Of a stretch of 64,000 nt of DNA, positions 9,489 to 18,028 are shown in pieces. Within the stretch, counting starts at the first letter, position 1. Each line of letters begins with the position of its first letter. The notes beneath the pieces were generated by a model. It had not been told where the DNA came from. It ran no database searches and saw only the letters and a program-made list of their open reading frames with translations. Position numbers and translations under genes: made by a program. Source of the stretch: an uncultured Bacilli bacterium (lineage in GTDB: Bacteria > Bacillota_I > Bacilli_A > RFN20 > CAG-826); NCBI GenBank assembly GCA_944372115.1, contig CALVYH010000004.1, positions 1 through 64,000 of the forward strand. Reading direction: 5' to 3'.

Positions 9489-9848
9489 TTAATCTTCATC
9501 TTTAGCACAAAGCATTAAAATTCCACCAACTAAACTAACTAAAATTAAAGATGCTATAGCAATTCCTACTAATTCTTTAGCACTATTAGCATTTTTAATT
9601 TTTCTTAAAGCTGTAAGTCCAACAGGTAAAACCCAAATAAGAGGAATTATCGCAATTCCTTGCATAACCATTCCTAAAATTAAAAATACTTTAGCAACAA
9701 CTAAAACAGTTTGTTCTGGATCATATTTTTTTAAAGCAATAGTCCCAGAAGAAGAAACAGAATTATTATTTGTTTCCCCATTATAAGTTCCACAATCTGG
9801 GCAATATAAACTATCACCTATATCTTTCCCGCATTTTTTACAAAACAT
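9489..9848 (-). CDS. Zinc-ribbon membrane protein
   Basis: A 119-residue protein with an N-terminal CKKCGKDIGDSLYCPDCG ribbon and two hydrophobic segments (about 46-72 and 89-112). It is the first gene of the three-gene set, 3 bases before the next. The ribbon is nearly identical to that at 8844-9227, but the membrane region is unrelated by eye. Confidence 0.7.
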   Translation of the reverse strand: MFCKKCGKDIGDSLYCPDCGTYNGETNNNSVSSSGTIALKKYDPEQTVLVVAKVFLILGMVMQGIAIIPLIWVLPVGLTALRKIKNANSAKELVGIAIASLILVSLVGGILMLCAKDED

Positions 9849-10012
9849 ACAAAATACCTCTCTTGGATATTATTTTTTCATTGTTTTTAATTTTTGTAAA
9901 ACAAATTTGATTAATATCTATACTTTGGCATTATTTATTGTCAATTAACAATAAAAAATAAGTGCAAAATAATGTATAATAAAAAAATATAAATAAAAAG
10001 GAGACATTATAA

Positions 10013-10249
10013 ATGGCAAAAAAGTTTTTTAGTTTACCAAGAATAGTTCAAATCATTTTACTTATTATTCCTATTGTTGGATGGATCGTTGAACTTGTTA
10101 TTAGATGGAGTGCAGTCATTGAAAGATTTACTCTTTTAAATTTAATTGCTGCATTAATCTATACATTCTTAGGTTGGGGTATTATCCTTCAAATTGTTGA
10201 TATTATTTGGATTTTACTCTTCAAACACTTATTCCTTACAAAAGCTTAA
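10013..10249 (+). CDS. Small hydrophobic membrane protein
   Basis: A 78-residue protein with two or three hydrophobic helices (about 11-30, 41-58 and 60-74). It has a good AAAGGAG site 8 bases before the ATG and a strong terminator after it, so it is its own transcription unit. No family recognised. Confidence 0.65.
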   Translation: MAKKFFSLPRIVQIILLIIPIVGWIVELVIRWSAVIERFTLLNLIAALIYTFLGWGIILQIVDIIWILLFKHLFLTKA

Positions 10250-10283
10250 TAATTTAAAATTAAATATAACTTTAAAGATATAA

Positions 10284-10320
10284 GTATTAAAAAAACCACA
10301 ATTAGTGGTTTTTTTAATAC
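10284..10320. terminator. Terminator after the 78-residue membrane protein
   Basis: A perfect 16-bp stem (GTATTAAAAAAACCAC and its complement) with a 5-base loop. The stem itself supplies the A and T runs, so it can work in both directions. Confidence 0.85.
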
Positions 10321-10369
10321 ATTTATTCTTGATACTTATATATTATTTCCACTATTAATTTTTTTAATA

Positions 10370-10375
10370 TATAAT
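10370..10375 (+). promoter_or_regulatory. -10 element next to the lipoprotein start codon
   Basis: TATAAT ends 8 bases before the ATG at 10384 and no Shine-Dalgarno sequence lies between. Transcription would start at or beside the ATG, giving a nearly leaderless mRNA. No good -35 is visible. Confidence 0.35.
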
Positions 10376-10383
10376 ACTAACAT

Positions 10384-11076
10384 ATGAAAAAGACATTTAA
10401 ATTATTAGCACTTTTATCAAGTGTATTTGTACTCGCAAGTTGTACACAACCAGAGCCAACACCATCTCCAGATGATGATGGACAAGTCTGTGATGAAAAC
10501 AAATTATATACTCCAGGAGGACATCTTTTTGATTCAGTAAAAATCGAACATCAATATAGAAATGAAAATGCTGATTATACTTTAGGAGGTTATTTATCAA
10601 GAAGTGTTTCTGTATTTAAAGATGTAGATTCTCTTTTAAAATCTGCTACTCCTAGTGGAAAACAAACATTCTATTCAATGTGGACTTACCATAATGAAAC
10701 CGAAAACTTTGGTTTTGATCCATTCCTTCAATGGGATGAAGAGTTCTTTAATGACCATATTTTAATTGTTGGTGGTGTTGATCTCCCTAAAGATACTACT
10801 CTTTATTTCGGTGGATTAACTGAAGAGTTAGAACAAAATAGTGGGATTAATGGTGGAAATCCATATCATTCAGTCTTAATTGATGAAGTTTCTCCAACTG
10901 ATGAAGTTCAATCAGTTACAACTGAAAGACCAGTTTATTTCTTTATTCCTGTTGAAATTCCTGAAGGAGAAACTGTTGATAGTTATTATGCTAAATATAA
11001 AAGCGATAGCTTAATTTATCTTTATTGGAAGGTTGCTGAATCTACATTAACTCATTGTTATGATACTAATAAATAA
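10384..11076 (+). CDS. Lipoprotein of unknown function
   Basis: A 230-residue lipoprotein. Residues 1-20 are a type II signal peptide ending in LASC (Cys20 lipidated). A Pro/Asp-rich linker follows, then a globular extracellular domain without a recognised motif. There is no Shine-Dalgarno site and a -10 box lies just upstream, so translation may be leaderless. It converges on galU, with a shared terminator. Confidence 0.75.
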   Translation: MKKTFKLLALLSSVFVLASCTQPEPTPSPDDDGQVCDENKLYTPGGHLFDSVKIEHQYRNENADYTLGGYLSRSVSVFKDVDSLLKSATPSGKQTFYSMWTYHNETENFGFDPFLQWDEEFFNDHILIVGGVDLPKDTTLYFGGLTEELEQNSGINGGNPYHSVLIDEVSPTDEVQSVTTERPVYFFIPVEIPEGETVDSYYAKYKSDSLIYLYWKVAESTLTHCYDTNK

Positions 11077-11104
11077 GTAACTAAATAAAATAAGATAAAT
11101 ATTT

Positions 11105-11133
11105 AAAAAGTACCGTATTTATCGGTACTTTTT
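11105..11133. terminator. Bidirectional terminator between the lipoprotein gene and galU
   Basis: An 11-bp stem (AAAAAGTACCG/CGGTACTTTTT) with a 7-base loop between convergent genes. Confidence 0.85.
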
Positions 11134-11136
11134 ATA

Positions 11137-12024
11137 TTATTCATTTTCTTTAATTATTTCTTTAAAATATTTAATTAATTCATTTTTATATTCATTATTT
11201 TTAAGTGCAAAATGAATTACTGCTTTTAAATAACCTAATTTATCTCCACAATCATAACGAATTGGATCAAATTCATAAAAGTATGCTCCTTCTTCTTTTA
11301 TTAATGAAGCAATTGCATCGGTAAGTTGAATTTCTCCACCCTTACCAGGTTTAGTATTTTCTATTTTTTCAAATATTTTATAATTAAATACCCATTTACC
11401 AAGTGATGCAAATAAAGATGGAGCTTCTTCTTTTTTAGGTTTTTCAACTATACCTTTTAAAGAATAAGTTTTTTCATCAATTCTTTCTTTAATATCCATC
11501 GCTCCATATTTAGATATATCTTCTCTATTTACTTTTTTTCCACCAACTATCGTTTTATTATCATTTTTAATAAAAGCATCAACTAATTCTTTAACCGCAC
11601 TTGTTTTATAAAAATCGACAATATCATCACCACAACACACAACAAAATTATTATTCTTTATGATATCTTTAGCCATTAAAACAGCATGACCTAAACCTTT
11701 CATTTCTTTTTGAACTGCATAATAAAAGTGTGCTTTTTTTGGAATTGAATCAACTATTGAAGCATAATCTTTCTTATTGGCGTTTATAAGCTCATCATAA
11801 AACTTTTTATCTTCACTATAATATTTTTTAATATCTTCTTTATCATCACTAACAATAAATACAATATTTTTGATATCAGCATTGATACATTCATCAACGA
11901 TATAATCAATTGTTGGTCGATCAACAATATTTAACATTTCTTTAGATACACCTTTTGTAATTGGTAAGAATCTTGTACCTCTTCCAGCAGCTGGAATGAC
12001 TGCCCATTCAACTTTATTATTCAT
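11137..12024 (-). CDS. galU: UTP-glucose-1-phosphate uridylyltransferase
   Basis: Makes UDP-glucose from UTP and glucose-1-phosphate for glycolipid and polysaccharide synthesis. The protein opens with the nucleotidyltransferase loop AVIPAAGRGTRFLPITKG, has the VCCGDDIVD metal-binding region near residue 130, and the EKPKKEE and GGEIQLTDAI boxes of GalU. I place the start at 12024 (MNNKVEW, 295 residues). The reading frame is open 19 codons further upstream, but that extension is not family-like, and AGGAG lies before the internal ATG. That ribosome site is inside one arm of a 13-bp inverted repeat (see 12030-12073). Confidence 0.93.
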   Translation of the reverse strand: MNNKVEWAVIPAAGRGTRFLPITKGVSKEMLNIVDRPTIDYIVDECINADIKNIVFIVSDDKEDIKKYYSEDKKFYDELINANKKDYASIVDSIPKKAHFYYAVQKEMKGLGHAVLMAKDIIKNNNFVVCCGDDIVDFYKTSAVKELVDAFIKNDNKTIVGGKKVNREDISKYGAMDIKERIDEKTYSLKGIVEKPKKEEAPSLFASLGKWVFNYKIFEKIENTKPGKGGEIQLTDAIASLIKEEGAYFYEFDPIRYDCGDKLGYLKAVIHFALKNNEYKNELIKYFKEIIKENE

Positions 12025-12029
12025 AAAAT

Positions 12030-12073
12030 AAAAATTACTCCTATATCTATTGTAAGATAAAGGAGTAATTTTT
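12030..12073. promoter_or_regulatory. 13-bp inverted repeat in the galU / lipoprotein divergent region
   Basis: AAAAATTACTCCT (12030-12042) and its exact complement (12061-12073) flank an 18-base loop. On the minus strand one arm contains the galU AGGAG site, so the hairpin could hide it. As DNA it could equally be an operator between two divergent genes. Confidence 0.5.
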
Positions 12074-12098
12074 AAAAACAAATATTAATAATTAATTT

Positions 12099-13169
12099 AT
12101 GAATATATTAAAAAGAAACAAAAGTAAAACTATTTTATTAATTACTACTTTTTTAACACTGTTAACTTCTTGTAATAATAACATTATAAACGAAGATCAA
12201 AATATATTTTCAGAATCAGATTTCATAAACAAATACCATTTAAATGATTCAAATACCTATGGAAATCTTTCAACTAATAATTACGAAATAAAATTTGAAT
12301 ATTTGCCTTTTTTAGAAAAGGAATCTAAAAATTATTCACGTGGAAACAATAAAAACGAAAATAATGATGATTCATTAGTACAAATTGGTACTTTTTCATA
12401 TAAAAATGCTACTAATGAAATAAGTTTTGGGCAATTTTATGCTACAAATTCAACCACGTCTTCAAATGTAGATTATTTAGTTACAAATATTATTAATGAT
12501 TTTTCTTTAATTTCATCACCAGATAATTATGTTAAGTTTATTGGTGATTGGGAAAATCGTTTTAATGATAGTATTTATTTAAATCTAGAGAAAGATGGAA
12601 AATTCTATGGAATATATCAAAATAAAGTTAAAGGCGTTTATACAAAAGATGAACTTTCACATAATTATATCCTTTTAAATGAAGGATATTTTACTCCATC
12701 TAAAGAAAACAATATTCGCACAAAAAAAATTAGATTATCAAGTAATTCGGAAGATAGGAGATTCTTACGAGGCGGTCTTCCAAACACTAGATGGGAAGAT
12801 GATGTAAATAAAACTGACTATTTTACTGACTTCTATCCAACTTCTAATTTTGATCCTAATAATTATATGGAAGTAAAATTTACTTTCCCAAAAGGTAGCC
12901 CAGTTATAAAAAGCGGGGTTGATTGGTATGATGGAATTTATGTAAATTATGAGTTTATAAATCCGTCTTCAAATAACGAACCATATTATTCAATTAGTTC
13001 GGAAAAATTCGGTTATCTAAGTTTTTTTCATTATGAAAAATTATTAACTGAAGAGAAGGAATTAAATATCAGTTTAAATGGTGCTATTGAAGCCTTAGAA
13101 GGAAGTGGCTCAATATTTATCGATAAATATGAAACTTTTTCTTTCTCAAAAACTTATACTTTTAACTAA
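12099..13169 (+). CDS. Lipoprotein of unknown function
   Basis: A 356-residue lipoprotein with a type II signal peptide ending LTSC (Cys25). The mature part is Asn/Ser-rich with many aromatic residues and no recognised domain. No Shine-Dalgarno sequence lies at a normal distance (the nearest AGGAG is about 33 bases upstream). It ends in a 4-base tail-to-tail overlap with the metQ-like gene. Confidence 0.75.
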   Translation: MNILKRNKSKTILLITTFLTLLTSCNNNIINEDQNIFSESDFINKYHLNDSNTYGNLSTNNYEIKFEYLPFLEKESKNYSRGNNKNENNDDSLVQIGTFSYKNATNEISFGQFYATNSTTSSNVDYLVTNIINDFSLISSPDNYVKFIGDWENRFNDSIYLNLEKDGKFYGIYQNKVKGVYTKDELSHNYILLNEGYFTPSKENNIRTKKIRLSSNSEDRRFLRGGLPNTRWEDDVNKTDYFTDFYPTSNFDPNNYMEVKFTFPKGSPVIKSGVDWYDGIYVNYEFINPSSNNEPYYSISSEKFGYLSFFHYEKLLTEEKELNISLNGAIEALEGSGSIFIDKYETFSFSKTYTFN

Positions 13170-13990
13170 ATTAAAGAAGAATAATAATAAACTACTGTTG
13201 TTCCAAATGTCTCTTCAATAAAATTTTTAACATCTTCACTTTTAAAAGCAGCCATTAATGCTTTAGTTTTATCATTATTTATATCTTTACTTTTAACTGC
13301 TAAAACATTAGCATTTTTTCCGGCTACTTCACTTGTTTCACTTAATATTGTATATTCACTAGCTTTTGTTGCTCCCCAACTAGTTAAAGCGAAATTACCT
13401 GGAATAACTGCAACTCCTCCATCATCCACTACATGAGTTAACAATCCGCTATCAATACAAGAAATACTTACTCCTTTAGAAGTAGTTATATAATCATTTG
13501 GAGAAGAAATATTAAATCCTTCCATAGTATAATCATCAATAATAGCATTAGCTTTAAGTAAAGCTAATGCTCTTTCAATATTAGATATATCATTAATAAT
13601 TGAAATATTTAAATTAGAAATAGAAGAAATATCATGGTTAGAATATAAATTTAATGGTTCATAATGAACATTACAAACTCCACTAATATCATAAGAATAT
13701 GTTTCTTTTTCATTATTTAAAAACGCCATATGTTGAAAATAATTAGCATAAATTCCTTCATCATTTAATGCTTTATTTGGTATTTTATAATCTTGATAAA
13801 TAACTACATCTATCTCATATCCTTCATTTTTTAAAGCATTTTTAAAGGCATCGCTTTCTAAAATAATAGCATGTGGTGAAGGAGTTGCTCCAACTACTAT
13901 TGTATTTTCTTTAGAGTTAGTACATGAAGAAAGTGAAATAAAAAGTGAAGAAAGAATAAATAAAGAAGATAAAATAGCTTTTCTTTTCAT
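13166..13990 (-). CDS. metQ: MetQ/NlpA family substrate-binding lipoprotein
   Basis: A 274-residue extracytoplasmic binding protein for the ABC importer encoded just upstream. The lipobox SLSSC places the lipidated Cys at 23. The mature N-terminus IVVGATPSPHAIIL and the region DEGIYANYFQHMAFLN match the NlpA family, which binds D/L-methionine or related ligands. AGAGGT precedes the ATG. Substrate is inferred from family and context. Confidence 0.87.
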   Translation of the reverse strand: MKRKAILSSLFILSSLFISLSSCTNSKENTIVVGATPSPHAIILESDAFKNALKNEGYEIDVVIYQDYKIPNKALNDEGIYANYFQHMAFLNNEKETYSYDISGVCNVHYEPLNLYSNHDISSISNLNISIINDISNIERALALLKANAIIDDYTMEGFNISSPNDYITTSKGVSISCIDSGLLTHVVDDGGVAVIPGNFALTSWGATKASEYTILSETSEVAGKNANVLAVKSKDINNDKTKALMAAFKSEDVKNFIEETFGTTVVYYYSSLI

Positions 13991-14054
13991 AATTAATTAA
14001 ACCTCTAAAATACATATAAATAATAATTAAATAAATAATAAATTAACTAGTAAA

Positions 14055-14720
14055 TTATCGTCTTTTACGATCAATTTTTCTAGATATAAGTAATGTAACT
14101 TCTTGAATAATTTGAACAATGATTATAATTGCAATAACACAAAGCCACATCGCCGTTTCATTTGTCCCATAAAATCCTAAATTAAATGCATAATAAATAA
14201 GTCCTCCTCCTGCAATATATCCTGCAAAAGAGGTATAACCAATAATTGAAACAATACTTACTGCAAATCCACTTAATAAAGAAGATCTAGCTTCTGAAAG
14301 CATTACTTTATATATAATTTGAAAAGTGGTTGCACCTAAACTTTTAGCCGCTTCAATTTTTCCGTTCTCAATTTCATTTAAACTAGTTTCAACCATTCTA
14401 GCAATAAAACCAAAAGATACAAATACTAAAGGAATAATCATTGAATACCAATGTCCTTGCCAGTTTCCTTTTCCTAAAATAATATTACTTAAAGGAATTA
14501 AAATAACAATTGCTAATAAGCATGGAATTGATCTTAAAATATTAACAATAATTCCTAATATTGTATTAACATATTTATTAGGTTTTAAGCCTTTTTTTGA
14601 TGTTATTGAAAGTAAAATACCTAAAGGTAGACCAATAATATAGGCAATAAGAGTTGAAACTAAAACCATTAAAATAGTTTCAACTATGGAGTTCATTAAT
14701 CCTTCAACTGTGAAACTCAT
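14055..14720 (-). CDS. metI: MetI-type ABC permease
   Basis: A 221-residue inner-membrane permease with five hydrophobic segments and the binding-protein-dependent transport signature EAAKSLGATTFQIIYKVMLSEARSS (EAA loop, about residues 122-146), which docks on MetN. The start overlaps the metN stop by 4 bases (ATGA), so translation is coupled. Confidence 0.9.
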   Translation of the reverse strand: MSFTVEGLMNSIVETILMVLVSTLIAYIIGLPLGILLSITSKKGLKPNKYVNTILGIIVNILRSIPCLLAIVILIPLSNIILGKGNWQGHWYSMIIPLVFVSFGFIARMVETSLNEIENGKIEAAKSLGATTFQIIYKVMLSEARSSLLSGFAVSIVSIIGYTSFAGYIAGGGLIYYAFNLGFYGTNETAMWLCVIAIIIIVQIIQEVTLLISRKIDRKRR

Positions 14721-15730
14721 AAATTAATTTCCTCCATTTTTATATTATGTAATCTTAAAAATTCTTTAACTTTATCAATATCTTTTTCATAGTAAGGAAG
14801 TTGAATAATAATTTGTCCATAAGCTTTATCTTCACTTACTCTTGTATCTGCAAAATATATATTTACTAAACATTTACAAGTTTCAATTAACATCGTGATA
14901 ATTGGTTCATTAACGTTTCCATCAAAAATTAAACGTAAACCTCTTTTATCATCGAGTTTCATATTTAATTTTTCACTGTAAATAAGTCTTTTAGCAACAT
15001 CACTTTTAGGAAGCATGAAGACTTTGGCTAAACTTCCTTCTTCAACTATTTTATGAGAAGAAAGAATTGCAACTTTATTACATATTTTTTCAACCATATT
15101 CATTTGATGAGAGATAAAAACTATTGTAATTCCTAATTCTTTGTTTAATTTTCTTAAATATTCTAATATTTCATTAGCAGTTTCTGGATCTAGAGCACTA
15201 GTTGCTTCATCACAAAGTAAAATAGAAGGATTATTAACTAAGGCTCTTGCAATCGCGACTCTTTGTTTTTCTCCACCACTAAGTTCACTAGGATAACGAT
15301 TTATTTTATCTTTTAAATGTAATATTTCTAATAAGGAGATTATTTTTTCTTTATCTTCTTTACTTATTTTTCTTTTTGATAATGTTAAAGGAAATTTTAC
15401 ATTATCATAAACACTTTTTTGTTCGAATAAATTAAAATGTTGAAAGATCATTGCAACTTTTTTTCGATATTCATTTAATTCTTTATTTTTTAAAGACATT
15501 ATATCGATATATTCATTTATTTCTTTATCAAAAAATAATATTTTACCTTTATCTAAAGTTTCTAAACGGTTAATACATCTTACTAATGTAGATTTACCTT
15601 CACCACTTAAGCCTATAATTCCATAAATATCACCATCTTCAATGGTGATATTTATATCTTCTAATACTTTTATTTCTTCTTTTTTACTTTTATAAGATTT
15701 ATATAAACCTTCTATTTTTAATATATCCAT
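14717..15730 (-). CDS. metN: MetN-type ABC ATPase
   Basis: A 337-residue ATPase of the methionine uptake family. Walker A GLSGEGKST is near residue 41, the Q-loop IFQHFNLF follows, the signature is LSGGEKQRVAIARAL, and Walker B is ILLCDEATSALD. Residues from about 265 match the NIL regulatory domain that binds methionine in MetN proteins. First gene of metN-metI-metQ. The promoter directly upstream is overlapped by a long inverted repeat. Confidence 0.92.
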   Translation of the reverse strand: MDILKIEGLYKSYKSKKEEIKVLEDINITIEDGDIYGIIGLSGEGKSTLVRCINRLETLDKGKILFFDKEINEYIDIMSLKNKELNEYRKKVAMIFQHFNLFEQKSVYDNVKFPLTLSKRKISKEDKEKIISLLEILHLKDKINRYPSELSGGEKQRVAIARALVNNPSILLCDEATSALDPETANEILEYLRKLNKELGITIVFISHQMNMVEKICNKVAILSSHKIVEEGSLAKVFMLPKSDVAKRLIYSEKLNMKLDDKRGLRLIFDGNVNEPIITMLIETCKCLVNIYFADTRVSEDKAYGQIIIQLPYYEKDIDKVKEFLRLHNIKMEEINL

Positions 15731-15769
15731 AACAAAAATATATGCAACCTTAATAAAATTTACCTTTTT

Positions 15770-15797
15770 ATTATAAATTTTTATCTAGTTTTGTCTA
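15770..15797 (-). promoter_or_regulatory. metNIQ promoter
   Basis: On the minus strand -35 TAGACA (15797-15792) and -10 TATAAT (15775-15770) are 16 bases apart, 40 bases before the metN start. Confidence 0.6.
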
Positions 15798-15826
15798 GAT
15801 TTATTAATAGGAGAAACTAGATAAAA
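15779..15826. promoter_or_regulatory. Operator-like inverted repeat over the metNIQ promoter
   Basis: The 13-bp arms TTTTATCTAGTTT (15779-15791) and AAACTAGATAAAA (15814-15826) are exact complements. The proximal arm fills the -35/-10 spacer. I see no SAM riboswitch or T-box features, so protein-mediated repression is the simpler reading. Confidence 0.55.
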
Positions 15827-15838
15827 TCATAATTATTT

Positions 15839-16063
15839 TTAATAATTAAAGATGATTCTTTTTTTTAAGAAAGAAATTAAGTAAATTGGAAGATTAATTA
15901 TTTGTTTATTATTATTTTCATTTATTAAGGAAATATTATAATTAGATTTAATATAACCTTTATTTAAATTATATTCTTCAGTATTTAACAAATTTGTTAA
16001 CGCTTTATGAGTTTTTCCAGATTTAATTTCTAATGGGATAATTTCATTATTAAATTATGCTAA
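15839..16063 (-). pseudogene. C-terminal remnant of an AAA ATPase (DUF4143-like)
   Basis: A decayed fragment of about 70 codons that reads NEIIPLEIKSGKTHKAL and ends LPIYLISFLKKRIIFNY before a TAA. The PLEIKSG motif is the C-terminal nuclease-like box of AAA_14/DUF4143 ATPases. An in-frame TAA interrupts it just upstream, and the N-terminal part is gone. It explains most of the gap between the metN promoter and the exporter terminator. Confidence 0.6.
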
Positions 16064-16098
16064 ATAAAAAGGATTACACATCATTTTGTATAATCCTT
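16062..16098 (-). terminator. Terminator of the marR-ABC exporter operon
   Basis: In minus-strand RNA a 12-bp stem (AAGGATTATACA/TGTGTAATCCTT, one G-U) with a 6-base loop is followed by five U, 21 bases after the stop of the exporter. Confidence 0.85.
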
Positions 16099-16118
16099 CA
16101 TTTTTATAAAATATTTAA

Positions 16119-18026
16119 CTATTCAAGTTCGAAAACACCAGTATAAAGTTGATAATAGTAACCATGCATTGCGATTAATTGATCATGAGTACCTCTTTCA
16201 ATAATTTTACCATGTTCAAGAACCATAATAGCTTCAGCATCTTGAATAGTCGAAAGTCTATGTGCAATTAAGAAAACAGTTCTTCCTTTCATCAAATTAG
16301 CCATACCTTTTAAAACAATCTGTTCAGTACGTGTATCGATTGAAGATGTTGCTTCATCTAAAATCATAACTGGACATCCACTAACTGCGGCTCTTGCAAT
16401 AGAAAGAAGTTGAGCTTGACCTTGAGAAATTGATGAACCATTTCCTTTGATATAAGTATTATATCCTTGAGGTAAACGAGTAATAAATGAATCAGCATTA
16501 GCAAGTTTGGCAGCTTCTATACATTCTTCATCGGTTGCATCAAGTCTACCAAATCTAATATTATCCATGATGGTTCCACTAAAAAGGTTTGTATCTTGAA
16601 GAACCATTCCAAGAGATCTTCTTAAATCTTTTTTCTTAATTTTATTAATATTAATTCCATCATATCTAATCTTTCCATCAGCAATATCATAGAATCTATT
16701 AATTAAATTAGTAATTGTGGTTTTTCCAGCACCAGTTGCTCCAACGAAAGCAATTTTTTGTCCTGGTTTAGCGTAAAGTGATACATCGTGAAGAACAATT
16801 TTTTCAGGAACATATCCAAAATCAACGTTAAACATTCTAATATCACCTTGTAAAAGTGTATAAGTAATTGAACCATCAGCTGTATGAGGATGTTTCCAAG
16901 CCCATAATGTATGTTCTTTTCTAGAACATTCAACAATATTACCTTTATCATCGTATTTACCCATTACTAAAGTAACATAGCCATTGTCAGTTTCTTTTTC
17001 TTCGTCTAAAAGTTCATAAACTCTACTTGTACCAGCAATTGCCATTGCAATAGGGTTAACTTGGTTAGAAACTTCAGCAACATTGTTAGTAAATTGTCTA
17101 ATCATTGGGAGGAATGAAACAATAACACCAATTGAAATGGTTCCGCTTATTCCTACTATAGTTACATTTGGAACTTCATAAATAAATAATAATGTAGCAA
17201 CGACTGCAATAATAATATAAAGAAGGTTGCCAATATTCCCTAAAATTGGCATTAACATATTTGCAAAAATATTACCATTGCATGATGTTTTTTGTAAATT
17301 TACAGCCAATACTTCAAAATCTTTTTTACATTCTTCTTCATGAGTAAATGATTTAATGACTTTTAAACCATTCATCATTTCTTCAACGTAACCTTCAAGT
17401 TTTGCGACGTTATATTGTCCATCTTTAAAGTTTTTAGCACTTCTTCCGCCAATTGATTTAGTAACAATAATCATTGCAACTGAACCTACAAGAACAATAA
17501 GTGTCAAATAAACGCTTGAAATAAGCATGATAACAAAAATTGAAATAAAAGTAACACTACAAATTAAGATTGTTGTAATTGATTGAGATAAAAGTTGCCT
17601 AATTGTATCAACGTCATTTGTAAATGTTGACATAATTCCTCCGTTATCATGAGTATCAAAATAACGAATAGGAAGATCTTGCATGTGATTAAATAAACGA
17701 CATCTCATTTCATGCATATATTTTTGAGCATATCTAGCTGTAATTTGAGAATAAGTGAATCCACCAGCTAATGAAATACAATATGCAGAAACTAGAATAA
17801 TTAAAAATTTTGTAAAATCAACTGAAATAGTTTCAAAACTACCTGCAACGATTGCTTTTTCAATTAAATTTGTAACATTTTGAATCATTAAAGGAGCGAC
17901 AATTGCACCTAAAGCAGAAATAAAAACACAAACTGTAGAAATAGCTAATGCAATTGGATGTGCTTTAAAATAATCAAAAATACATCTAAGAAGGACATGC
18001 TGTTTTTTATTATTTTTTGTTTTCAT
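16119..18026 (-). CDS. ABC exporter half-transporter, catalytically competent subunit
   Basis: A 635-residue half-transporter: six transmembrane helices in roughly the first 320 residues, then a nucleotide-binding domain. Walker A GATGAGKT is near residue 433, the signature is SISQGQAQLLSIARAA near 532, and Walker B MILDEATSSID near 555 keeps the catalytic Glu. It pairs with the neighbouring half-transporter, whose Walker B Glu is replaced, as in known heterodimeric multidrug or peptide exporters. An insertion of about 40 residues between the membrane domain and the ATPase (near 340-380) is unusual. Substrate unknown; MarR control suggests a toxic compound. Confidence 0.9.
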   Translation of the reverse strand: MKTKNNKKQHVLLRCIFDYFKAHPIALAISTVCVFISALGAIVAPLMIQNVTNLIEKAIVAGSFETISVDFTKFLIILVSAYCISLAGGFTYSQITARYAQKYMHEMRCRLFNHMQDLPIRYFDTHDNGGIMSTFTNDVDTIRQLLSQSITTILICSVTFISIFVIMLISSVYLTLIVLVGSVAMIIVTKSIGGRSAKNFKDGQYNVAKLEGYVEEMMNGLKVIKSFTHEEECKKDFEVLAVNLQKTSCNGNIFANMLMPILGNIGNLLYIIIAVVATLLFIYEVPNVTIVGISGTISIGVIVSFLPMIRQFTNNVAEVSNQVNPIAMAIAGTSRVYELLDEEKETDNGYVTLVMGKYDDKGNIVECSRKEHTLWAWKHPHTADGSITYTLLQGDIRMFNVDFGYVPEKIVLHDVSLYAKPGQKIAFVGATGAGKTTITNLINRFYDIADGKIRYDGININKIKKKDLRRSLGMVLQDTNLFSGTIMDNIRFGRLDATDEECIEAAKLANADSFITRLPQGYNTYIKGNGSSISQGQAQLLSIARAAVSGCPVMILDEATSSIDTRTEQIVLKGMANLMKGRTVFLIAHRLSTIQDAEAIMVLEHGKIIERGTHDQLIAMHGYYYQLYTGVFELE

Positions 18027-18028
18027 AA

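Noticed and set aside
12025-12081. Upstream extension of galU
   Set aside because: The extra 19 codons precede the conserved N-terminus, and the ribosome site lies before the internal ATG.
15731-15840. SAM riboswitch or T-box upstream of metN
   Set aside because: The space before the promoter and leader is too short and none of the conserved helices or the T-box sequence is visible.
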